64,000 nucleotides of DNA from Knoxdaviesia capensis (taxonomy: Eukaryota > Ascomycota > Sordariomycetes > Microascales > Gondwanamycetaceae). Both the position numbers and the translations under genes were made by a program. The DNA lies in assembly GCA_001510575.1 (NCBI GenBank), contig LNGK01000012.1:50301-114300 (forward strand), in the 5' to 3' direction. This document shows, one piece after another, positions 48,756 through 58,817 of the stretch. A model generated the notes under the pieces. It searched no databases. It saw nothing but the letters and a program-made list of their open reading frames with translations, and was not told where the DNA came from. Position 1 is the stretch's first letter; every line of letters starts with the position of its first letter.

Positions 48756-49070
48756 ATCGGCGAGTCCATCCGATCTTTTTCTGATTTTCTTCTTGTCTTT
48801 CTTCCTTCTTTATTCGAAGTATCGCCAGATCGACATCGCATCACCACATCCTTCGTTTCTTTTCCGCCCGTTCACGTTCCATTCATTTAGCATCTTCTGT
48901 GAAGACTACCATTTTTGTGCCTTCTTTGACTTTTCAATCCTCTTTCGTTATATTAAACCCTGAAATCCAACTTCTTGTCTCTCTTTTCGCCGGTCGAATC
49001 TTGCAATTTCCTTCGTCTTCCCCCCTATACATATACCTACCTCTCTATCTCTCTCCATTATACTTTCAAG

Positions 49071-49698
49071 ATGATTGCCATTGCTACTCTTCTCCTCGGC
49101 GCCCTTGCTGTGCAGGCCGGTAAGCAATGCCTCTCCGTAACAGACATCCGTTGAGCCCGGACTAACCCCAGACCGCGTCCCAGTCCCTCTCGCTCCCCGC
49201 CAGAATGCCTGCTTTGTGATCGGCGGCACCGCGCTGCCGGCCGAGGTGCAGAGCGTGGCCAACAGCCTGGCCAATACGGTGACGTGCGACTTCTCGCGCA
49301 AGACCATCGCGAACGTGCCGGACGTGTCGAGCGGCGGCCTGACCTTCTCGTCGGTCAACTTCGCGACGTCCAAGCTGTCGGCGCTGGACTTTGCGCTGCA
49401 GAAGTTCGCCACTGCCACGCCGCTGGCCAGCACCGACCTGGCCAAGTTCCAGAACGAGCTCAACGTGTACCTGGCCACCGAGGTCGCCCTGCGCTCCGTC
49501 GGCGGCAACCTCGCCATCAAGGTGCCCAAGTTCTTCCTCGAGTTCCAGGTGTCCCGCATCCAGACCGCCCAGGGCAACCCGCCCACCGCCGCCGGCCTGC
49601 AGGTCGACCACCTCCTTCAGAAGGTGCTCAAGAACAGCCCGCGTGAGGCCGCTGCCCTGCGCAACGAGGTTACCCGCCTGTCCAAGGTCCTCAGCTAA
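49071..49698 (+). CDS. Small secreted protein of unknown function
   Basis: Two exons, 49071-49119 and 49172-49698, joined by a 52-bp intron (donor GTAAGC, acceptor CCCCAG), give 191 residues. The N-terminus MIAIATLLLGALAVQA is a classic signal peptide with a cleavage site after about residue 16. The mature protein begins DRVPVPLAPRQNACFVIGGT and has two cysteines (in NACFVIGG and VTCDF), which could pair. The rest is Ala/Leu/Val-rich and predicted helical, with SVGGNLAIKVPKFFLEFQVS as the most conserved-looking block. No transmembrane segment or GPI signal is seen. I recall similar hypothetical secreted proteins in Eurotiomycetes but know no function. A strong C bias at third positions in exon 2 suggests high expression. 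Confidence 0.85.
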
Positions 49699-49915
49699 AC
49701 GACACGGCTGAAATGCCGTAAGCTGGGCTGGGTCCCGGATGTCATTAGTTGGACGTAAAGAAAGAAAAGAAAAAGGCCGTCATCATGATGTGTGTGATTA
49801 TAGTAATACAACTATCAATATCTGGGCCAAGTTCCTGAAAAGTGACCCAGTGACTGTCTTAGAGTTCTCGTGGCTCACTACCTACCTAACGATGTTTAAA
49901 GATAAGAAGTTGGCC

Positions 49916-49930
49916 TAGGGTTAGGGTTGG
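49916..49930 (+). repeat. Telomere-like double repeat (telobox)
   Basis: CTAGGGTTAGGGTTG contains two TTAGGG-type units. Such teloboxes occur in fungal and plant promoters and as scars of telomere addition. A second copy is at 55003-55017. Confidence 0.6.
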
Positions 49931-50033
49931 AGTAACTAACGACAAAGAAGTACCAACTCTCGTGGAAACCGACCTGTATTGGTCTATTTCCTGTATTTTC
50001 CTGCTTCTTCGCTCCTCTCTTCCTTCGCTCTCG

Positions 50034-50324
50034 CTATGTTAATCTTGCTGGCACTAGCGGTGTGATGTCGCGGAGAACCCGCATCTCATCCCCATACCGG
50101 ACCCGCCGACATGTCTCTGCAAAAGGTTCGTCGCGGAACAGGGAATTCTCGGGAATCTCGGCCCTATCATAGAGCAGCATTTGGCAGAGGCTCTTACTCT
50201 CCTCTGCCAAACCACCAGCGGATTGCTCCATTAAACTTCCCTTTGTCTTCATGAACTGATTATAAGATACATCACGGTACGGGGCACTGTTTTTGTATTG
50301 TTGTTGAAGGAAAGAGAAGTACAT
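50034..50324 (-). pseudogene. Fragment of a fungal DUF7924-like protein
   Basis: A 96-codon frame starts at an ATG and ends abruptly. It contains the blocks ESKSLCQMLLYDRAEIPENS and LFRDEPFAETCRRVRYGDEM followed by RVLRDITPLV. I associate these with a widespread, often multi-copy fungal protein family in which SLFRDD...EARVIRDI...LIVPSAE precedes a PD-(D/E)XK-like C-terminal half (DUF7924, from memory). Here the frame stops right after ITPLV and no C-terminal half is found in the next 400 bp, so it looks like a truncated relic. A genuine short gene is the alternative. The family name is the weakest part of the call. Confidence 0.45.
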
Positions 50325-51178
50325 AGGTATTTAAGTCCATAGTCAGAAGAAAAAACTGGGGAGTTGTGGTCGTCCTCAATACATATTCTATACATACCCT
50401 AAGAGACCCTAGAATGGGGAAAATATCGGCTATAAGCGTCCTCTGACATAAGCGCAGCGTATGGGTAAGGTGAGATTGATCGCATTGAGCTGCAACCCTT
50501 TAAATCTAACCACCTGGAAGCTTCTCCGTCTCACTCTAATCCTCACTCGCTTTTCATCCACAGCCGTGTTGCTGATTGCTGCTTCTTGCTTTCTTATTTC
50601 TTACACGATTTACTAGCCTATTCGATTCCCGTGAAGCTGCAGTGTTTCTGTTCTTCTTTTTGTCGCCTCAGTCACTTGCTGCGCTTGTCCAAGTTGAGCG
50701 AAGCTGTTGTTTCAACAAAGCGCCTCCACTCCGAATCCGCATCGTCAGCTCGGCTTTTTGACTGTCGCAGATGATCGTTGGCGTCGTATCGAGTGCCCGG
50801 AGCTTCGAAGCCGCCTCTCCAAGTGGCTTATAGTCCCCTGCCTCCTCCTTTTCTCGTTTTGCTCTGTGGCCAGCTCCTCATTCAAGGAGACAAGCTTTCC
50901 TCGGCTCTATACATTCCGTCCCCTCGATCCGTCGTCCCCTTTTCATATTCCGACCATAGATCACTCTCGCCATGCTTAATCGCCGACCTCACTCTCTCCA
51001 TTCTTGCGCCTTCTGTGCCTCTGGCTCTCGTCCGTGCTTGTAACGAGACCGGACACGCTCTAAACTCGACTCTCTCCCTCTCTTTTTTTCCTCAAACTCC
51101 TCGCTAGTCTCTGAAACAACCGGGTCTCGTTCTCTACTCTAGATCAGACGACCCCTTTTTTTCTTTGCCTCCACAACG

Positions 51179-54070
51179 ATGTCTGCAGGCAATATCCGGG
51201 TCTTCGTCGAATGGCAGAGCCAGACCGTTTTTGCCGGCGAAGATGTGGTCTGTACTATAACGTTCAAGAACACAGCTTCCGACATCCGTGGCCAGCCAAG
51301 CGCGTCGTCGGCCAGTCGACTCCCTCCGCCAGCTGCTTCATCAGGAGCTGCTGATCGTGGCCGCCTCGGATCTGGGGTTTCCGGTCGCGGAAGACTCAGT
51401 CCCGGCCTTAACGCACCCCCGTCATCGTCGCGCCATCGTACAGGTCTATCTCTCAATGTTCCTCCGGCCGGCCACCGGAGGGCCGGGTCCATGCAATGGA
51501 CGAAACAAGCCCCGACACCGCCGCCGCAGACCCCAGTTCTTCCGCCAACGCAGGAGCCGTCTTCTTTCAAGCCGGGCCATTCGCATCGCCGGTCAATATC
51601 TATAGTGTCGATTGGCTCTGTGGGCACAGTCGACGACCACGCCGATGCTGGAGCTTCGGCGTTACGCGGAGCCCGCTTCAGCCGGGGCCACGGACGGTCG
51701 TCCAGTCTCCAGATCCAACCACGCTCGGCTCTAACCAGTCCCGGTGGCCCATTCTCAGGTATGGCTGGCTCTCTTCTTTCACAATTCATTGGATAGCTTC
51801 TTTCACAATCCAATGGATAGCTTCCTAACAGCTCAGCAGCTCAATCGCCACGAAACATCAGCTCTCCCCTATTCGGCAGCTCCGGCCAGCCTGGCAGGTC
51901 AGCTCGATCCGGGACCACTCCCAACACACCATCGGCCGTAAATACCCTATTCTCTCCTAAGACCCTCCCCGATTTTCGATTCCCCATGGCGCAGTCTCCG
52001 CTTTCGGCCGTCCAGAGCAACGACGATCGCCTGCCTTTATCACCTGACGATGTTCCCGCCCTCACGCGCGAGCTCAGTGCAACATCTCTTCACTCCCAAG
52101 CCAGCGAGGCTCAGGTCCCGGTGATACAGGAACACCCGGCGCCAGCGGCGAGAATTCTTTCTGCCACAGCTGTTGGAGGCGGTGGTACCCCGAGGAGCAG
52201 TGGCGAGTTTTACTCGATGAGTAACAATTCGTCGGAAACCCTCGCCTCTGAGTACCCGGCCCACCAACCCGGTCGTGTCCCGGGCCGGCCCCCTCACATT
52301 CGCCGGCCGTCTAATCTCTCGACCTCACAGACAACCCGGCCACCGGAAGCTCTCATGATGGGCTACGCGCAGATCCAGGGCTCGTTTACACTAGACGGGT
52401 CTATGGTCAGCCAGTCGCCGTTTGACCAAGTCAAGCGCAAGGCTGTCCTTGGCGGACAGGGTGGTGGAGTCATCGGTGTGGAGTCCCCGAAGCGCACCAG
52501 CGGTCTGCTCGGTGGACTTGGATGGGGCTCAATTACTAGTTCGCTGGGAGAGTTGCTCGGCGGCAACGAGCTGAGCAGTATCAACGAAATGCGCGGAATT
52601 GCGAAGGCCAAGCCCATCCCATTGCTCTCGACGCCGCAGTCCATTCTCTTTGTCGACCTGAAGCTATCTCCGGGCGAAAGTCGCTCGTACGAGTATACAT
52701 TCAAGGTTCCTCGCGGCCTCCCGCCCTCTCACCGTGGCCGCGTGATGAAGATTACCTACACCCTCGTTATCGGAACCCAGAGAGCTGGGACATCTTCTAA
52801 AGAGCAGCGCATGCGAACCATCGAGGTCCCGTTCCGCGTCATGGGCAGTGTCAGCGGACACGGTGATATCCTCGGTCACGATTTGATGAGTCCATACATG
52901 ATTCTACGCGACTTGGCGAAAGTGCGCTCAATCGGGAACTTGAGGGTCGCTCACGAAGAGTCAAAAAAGCGTGCAGCGGCTGCCAAGGCCCATGATGAAA
53001 AGGACTCGTTGGCTGGCTTCCTCGGCTATGTTGACGAGCTATTCCAACGGCCTGGTCCTTCAAATGGTGCCGCGCTGCTGTCGCCAACAGTCACCGTGGC
53101 CGGATCGCGCCGGCCAAGCTTTGACGAGCCGGCCAACTCGGAAGAGGCCATCCGGCTGGCGATTCTCCGTAGCAACATGGCGGCAATGGGCCAGCAAAGT
53201 CCCAACCGATTTGAAATTGCCCGCAACGGCCAGCGCGTAGCCGTGGTCATGCTCCAACGACCGGCGTTCCGGCTCGGTGAGACTGTGACACTTGCTATTG
53301 ACTTCAGCAACGCCGATGTGCCGTGTTATGCCGTGCACATGGCGCTGGAGACAGCCGAGCGGGTCGACCCGTCGTTGGCGGTGCGGTCGGAAGCCAGTAT
53401 CCACCGCGCCACGCGCAAGGTGTTCGCGACGGCGTCGGAAACGGCCATGTTTGCCAAGAGGCTCACGTTCTCGCCGACGATCCCCATCAGCGCCACGCCC
53501 GAGTTCATCACCAGCGGCGTCAGCCTGGAGTGGAAGGTTCGGCTGGAGTTCGTGGTACCGGCCCAGCAGGCGCAGGCGCGGCCGGCGGCCGTGTTCAACC
53601 CGCGGCCGTCGCTACCGGGTAGCTCCGGGGGGCTGGCGTCGGGCTTGCAGTCGCGGCGGCGCAGCATGGACACGATCGATAGCGATACCTTTACAGCAAC
53701 CACTGCAATGACCGGCGACGACGCGGATAGCATAGCCGACCACGGCAGCACAATCAGCAGTACGGGTGGTGGGGGCATCGGCCTTGGACTGGGGCTGCCC
53801 GCCGACGACGGGTCCGCAGCCATGGTCTTCCCGTCCGCCGCCGGTGCTACGGCCAAGTCATCCCCGGCTCCGGGCAGTGGCGGCGGGGCTCTTCCGCTGT
53901 TGGAGAAGATCTCAGAGGACGACAAGGGCGGGCTTGTGCTGGTGGCCACGGAGAACGTATACTGCGAGAGCTTCGAGGTCGCCGTGCCGGTGCGGGTGTA
54001 TGGTATCACAATGTCTGGGCTGGAACGGTTGGATCGGGACGATACGTACGATGAAGGGTTTGCTGTGTGA
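51179..54070 (+). CDS. RGP1: Rgp1-type subunit of the Ric1-Rgp1 Ypt6/Rab6 exchange factor
   Basis: Rgp1 with Ric1 activates the Rab GTPase Ypt6 for endosome-to-Golgi transport. Two exons, 51179-51758 and 51840-54070 (or 51837-54070), give 936 or 937 residues. The N-terminal strand IRVFVEWQSQTVFAGEDVVC and TITFKN resembles the arrestin-like start of Rgp1. A Ser/Pro/Gly-rich region of about 400 residues follows. The Rgp1 core starts near 447: LLSTPQSILFVDLKLSPGES, YEYTFKVPRGLPPSHRGRVM, KITYTLVIGTQR. It continues to FRLGETVTLAIDFSNADVPC and SAEPEFITSGVSLEW-type sequence (here SATPEFITSGVSLEWKVRLE). The final part includes ENVYCESFEVAVPVRVYG. It is longer than yeast Rgp1 (663), mainly through low-complexity insertions. 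The acceptor is a NAGNAG pair. Confidence 0.92.
51759..51839 (+). other. RGP1 intron with 24-bp tandem duplication and NAGNAG acceptor
   Basis: The intron carries CTTCTTTCACAATYCAWTGGATAG twice in tandem (about 51774-51821), with two mismatches between copies. It ends in CTCAGCAG, so splicing at 51836 or 51839 yields one or two alanines after Phe-Ser. Both keep the frame. Confidence 0.75.
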
Positions 54071-55002
54071 ACTACCCCCTCTCCGTGTGAATAATGGAGA
54101 TGGGGATCCTATTTAATATTGTTTTCTTTCTTTCTTTTCCTTGCGTACCCGTGTTAGTCTCTCAACGAGCCATGGCACTTCACTGCAGTATACGGACACC
54201 GCTAGACGCCCGTTTTCTTTTTCTTTGTTTCCATGGCGTTGGGGGTGGTATGCGGACCACAACCTTTTTTTGTTCCTCTTTTCCCACATACACCAAGCCT
54301 TTTCTTTTTTTTCCTCCTGTCAGATCATTCCGAGCTGGCAGCTGGCCGATCTCTTGAATCCAGAAGAGCCAAAGGTGTGCCAGCGGCGGCAGGAAAGCCG
54401 CGCACGATGTTAGATAAACACACATATACTAAAAGTTTGGATACCTAAAGATTTGAAGCGAAACCCGCACACATAAAGTCCCGCAGAGTGCGGTGTGGGA
54501 TGAATGATATCATCGCTGATAAGAGTTTCAACGAGCGTCTCGCCCGAAGAAACCGGCGGGCGGAGAAGTGTGTGATGTGGGCAGCCCGAGTCCCGGGAAA
54601 TTGACACACATGAAGTGTCAATGCAAGGCTGCATCACACAGGCCAAACCCAAGCTTTTTAGCCAGAAAAAAAAAACCAAGTCCAAGCAAGGATTCACAAA
54701 GTTGCAAGGTGCAGGTCTGTTGGTGTTTTTACCGCTAAACGAGCTCGTGCGTCAAAAGACTTGCAAAAATCCCCGATTAAAGGAGGGCCGATCTGTGCTG
54801 ATCAGTTGGGAGGTGTTATCTCGAGGGGAGAATGCAAGGCGAGATCGGCGAAATTGGGTGTGTATGAAGATGTGAGTGTGGGAAGTGCACGGCCGGGGCC
54901 GGGAACAGCCCTTTGTCGTTTTTTTTTCTTCTTATGTTGTACTCTTCTTTTACACGAGAGCCTGCATGCAACGAAGCCGTCTTTTGACTTGGTAGTCATA
55001 GC

Positions 55003-55017
55003 GGTTAGGGTTAGGGG
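55003..55017 (+). repeat. Telomere-like double repeat (telobox)
   Basis: GGTTAGGGTTAGGGG has two complete TTAGGG units in intergenic DNA. It is far too short to be a telomere. Confidence 0.6.
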
Positions 55018-56374
55018 CTGGACTGACTACGAGCGTAACACCCACCGGCCTGCACGTGCAAGGCTCATTGAGAGATCTGCAAGACTGAGTTATGTACACA
55101 TGCACGACGGTGAATGCAGTCTTAAGGGGCGCAAAGTGTACAGTAGAGGGAGTTGATCGGGTTCGCAAGGGCGGATGCTCTCTCATCCTTAGGTGTCACC
55201 GATATATGTCGGATACATCTCCAGATCCCGACCAGAAAAATAGGGGTCTAGGGTCTATAGCCTAAGGTTACCCAATATCAAACGCCTTCTCGGTATACCA
55301 CAGTAGGACGGAACAACTTTCAGACTCAGATGTGCGTGATATACCAGTCGGTCCAGTATTGGTCGTCGATGCATCAGTCCAAAAGAGATCTCCAGGGGCC
55401 GACAACAGGAAGTGCTACTCTACTGACTCCGTAAGTACAGGTGCGGTACCACCACTGCGGAGCACTGAGAGCCAGTGTTACATGCGGCCAGGCCAATTTC
55501 GTTTCGCGGCACAGCCCAGCCTGGATCCTTGTTTTCTTCCTGGTTATGTGACAGACAGTGAGTGGTCTTTGTTCTGGTCTGACACGAACAACAGGAGCGG
55601 GGGAACCCACTGCCAGTCATGGTCCACTAGAGGAGCTCTGAACTCTCTCGGGTCTTTTGCCGAAGCTGTCGGTCTTTTTCGGGCAGTTAGTTAGGCGAGC
55701 GAGAGACGTGCCTACATTGTGCAGTACTGAAGAATATGCACGGCCTAATTGAGAGTCGCTTCTCCGTGTGTCGGTGTGTGAGACATGGTGCGTACGTGAA
55801 CATATAAACCCAGCCTGCTGACTTCTTTTCATTCATTATCTTTGAACATGCTGGATCTCGAGTGAAATGAAACAGAGTGAGAGAGGGAGAGGCAATTTTG
55901 AGATGTGATCCATCCCGCGAGGTTTCCTTTTTCCTTGGGGGGTGACACAACGGTGAAACCCCTGACCAAAAAAGGAACCAACACAAACGAACGAACATGA
56001 GGGCCTCGATTTGGCGAGAGACGAAGAGAGGGAGAGGCATCACTGAACTCGTTACTCACCTCAACCGCTTCCAACTGCGTAGAGGAGACCGGTTTTGCCG
56101 TGTTCACCGAGAGAGAGAGCTTGGCCTGCGTGTGTTAGTATTTGAATGTCTGCATCTACGAAGATAGACTGTACTAGGAGACACTCATCTACGACTACGT
56201 AGTATACAGTACGTTGCTCGCTATCTTGATGTTCAGTTGGTGGCGCAACTTGGAGACACCGAGTGGAGATGCTCTGTAATGAAACCCGTTTTGGGCTGTC
56301 GATGTGACATTGATTGATATTGAGAACCATAGCTCTGACGCGGGAATTACTTAAAGAGGAATCCTCCATCCATA

Positions 56375-56386
56375 TACTGTACAGTA
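56375..56386. repeat. 12-bp palindrome TACTGTACAGTA
   Basis: A perfect palindrome extended by CTGTAT on the right. Related palindromes recur in other intergenic parts of the window (38941-38950, 42515-42526). Confidence 0.7.
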
Positions 56387-58265
56387 CTGTATATCAGTGA
56401 ACCCCCAATTTCATCATCACTTCCGGCGTGCAGAACCATAATCAAGTTGGCTTTCCCGCAAAATCGGCTCATCACCAAGGGTTGGCTGTATGCATACTTT
56501 CAACCTCTCCGCCCAGGTAGCATTGAGCTAAAGTGGTTTTGGATGTCAACAAACTTGTGGTCGCCAGGGGGGATCTGCCCCAAGCTTTCAATTTTTCTTT
56601 TTTCTGGGTTCGACCAAATCCATCATTCTATCACTTTTTTAGCGTGACGTCTGTGATTGGCTGCTTGCCCCGGCTGTTGTGGGTCAGTAAAACGCGGGTC
56701 AAAGAAGAAAAAAAAAATACAAAAACAAACCAAAAATCCTGGTTCCTGGCTTAAACCAGCCCTGGTTTAGCTCTTGTGGCTTTCGTGTTGGATAGAGAGA
56801 GAAAGCTAGCTCACATCCGCGCAGACATATGCAGAGGCTACTCTTAGCATAAGGAATAGGGGGCAGCCGTACCCAGTACCAAAGGATAGGAGACTTGACG
56901 GGGTCATCCGTTTTTGTTTACCTTGACGTGACCTGGACTTGAGAGCCTGCATGTAATACGGCTCAAGGTTTCGTTTAGTTGCACAACACGGCTAATGCAA
57001 TAAGACATAGTCACGAAGAAAAAAAATACAGTAGGGCTTAGGTATGTGCATATCCCTTCGCGCGTTTGTGTGGCGCCTTCCCGGGTCGCGTCTGACTCTC
57101 ACCTTCTCAGCTGATCTGTCTCTCAGTATCTGCACAGGGCAAGCGCAATGCACAAACAAGAAAGAGGAAAGTGTGTCACCAAAGCCTTGACTAGGGCATG
57201 GCCGCTCTTTCCTCTTTCTGTGTGCTTGACTGCTGCGCTCTTAATTACCGGTTGCACGCTAAAACCGAGAAGGCACGATAGGCGAAACATCTCGTGGGAG
57301 AGTTGCTCTTGCCCACCCTGGCGTTTTTTTTAACTTGCGTTTTATTGCTTGTGCTCTCTTCTTTCTCGCTCTTTCCTTTTCCCTGCCTTCCACTTTCTGG
57401 CTCTTTCCTCCTCATCTTTCACTTCCTTCCGAATTCCAACCCAACAGGCCAACACTAGTAGTCTATCCTGGCAAGACCGGCTAGATGCATATATTATCTA
57501 ACCTTCTTCTGCATTTATACGTGCACTGACCTGCCTTCACCTGCACATCTCTCGGCCTTTTGCTGCGTAAAATCGTCTTATCCAGCATATGCAGGTACCT
57601 GGTGATCACAATCCCACCCCCGATACATGCAAAACCTCGAAGCAACAGAGAAAAAAAGCTGCAGGCTCGACCCTGGTCAACGCTCGGCCTTCCTTCTTGT
57701 TTGCTTCGCTTCTCTCTTTCTTTCCGTTTCTCTCTCGGTCCTCTTCATCTCTCCTTTTCTTCCCTTCTCATCTCATCTCATCTCCTCTTTTTTTGCTTTT
57801 TCTCTTCTTCTTTTCTCATCTGTGCTTTGTCCTCCAATCTTTTTCGGTCTTTTTTTCCACCCTGGTTTCCTGCATGCAGAAATAACTTGGAAAAAGCCTG
57901 CAAGAGAAACGAGAGAATACTGGCCGTGTGTTCCACTAATACTACCAAACTGAATAATACATTGATTTTTTGCCCTTCCTCTCTCTCCTTCTCCTGTCTT
58001 TTCTTTCACTCCTTGATCTTCCGATTATCATCATCTTTTTCCCTCTATATCTCAATCCCCAGATTCTGCCCGAACCCGAGGAATCTGCCACTTCAGGACG
58101 GCATTCACCTCCATTCCACACTCGCTTGACTTCCAGTCACTCCTTACCATTTCTCACATTCCAACCGTCTCTCGGACAGCCTTGATTCTATCCCAGAACC
58201 GGAGCTCTCGCTGTTTAATACAACATTAACTCACGCTCTCTAATCACTCTCGTTCATTTTCCAAT

Positions 58266-58273
58266 TGACGTCA
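58266..58273. promoter_or_regulatory. CRE-type palindrome TGACGTCA
   Basis: A perfect ATF/CREB-type site 514 bp upstream of the WD40 gene start, next to a CCAAT sequence (58261-58265). Binding is inferred from consensus only. Confidence 0.4.
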
Positions 58274-58763
58274 ATCTTCGACTTCATCCACTCGTTCTCA
58301 CCAACCTGCGTCTTTTTCTTCTTCGACTTTCACTGTGCTAGACATAGAATCATTGTCGAGAAATCCCAATCGCGCCTCTTTCTGTCCTCCAATTACAAGA
58401 CAGACTGACCAAGCTCAGACATAATAACCCAACCACTCGTGTGTTTTTTGGCCTCCATAATTCGAACTCGATCGAATCCTCTCCTTGTATAAAACCGCCA
58501 ATCCCATTCATTCCGTCTTTTTTGGCCTCCATCCTTCTCTTTGAAGCCCAATTCTGAACTCCCCGGTTCTCCGATCCACCCGTGTCTTCGCCGACGCCAA
58601 TCTGCCGTGTGCGCCGGGACCCATCCGCCTAATCCAGACCGCCTTCTCTCCCATTCTGCCCTCTTGCAGCTTCGTGTGAACCATAATTTCCATCGTCTTT
58701 ACCGCCGTTCTGCCTTTCGATCGCTCTCACCTATCCACACCCAAAGCTCTCCGCTTTCAGCCT

Positions 58764-58817
58764 ATGTCGACGTCGACGCTATCATCATGTCGTCGTCGAC
58801 TCCCTCTAATCGACTGA
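58764..58817 (+). promoter_or_regulatory. Out-of-frame upstream ATG overlapping the WD40 start
   Basis: ATG at 58764 opens a 17-codon frame (MSTSTLSSCRRRLPLID) that ends in TGA at 58815-58817, after the main start at 58787. A ribosome starting here would bypass the main ATG, so it could reduce translation. Confidence 0.45.

Larger units (their letters stand above)
49699..51178. other. Intergenic region with a gene relic, upstream of RGP1
   Basis: It holds the 3' UTR of the secreted-protein gene, a telomere-like double repeat at 49916-49930, the minus-strand relic at 50034-50324 and the CT-rich promoter and leader of RGP1. Confidence 0.5.
54071..58786. other. 4.7-kb intergenic region upstream of the WD40 gene
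   Basis: No supported gene. The first kilobase should include the RGP1 3' UTR. A telobox lies at 55003-55017 and a 12-bp palindrome TACTGTACAGTA at 56375-56386. The last 1.4 kb is CT-rich and includes a CRE palindrome (58266-58273) and TATAAAA at about 58487, consistent with the promoter and leader of the gene starting at 58787. Confidence 0.5.
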
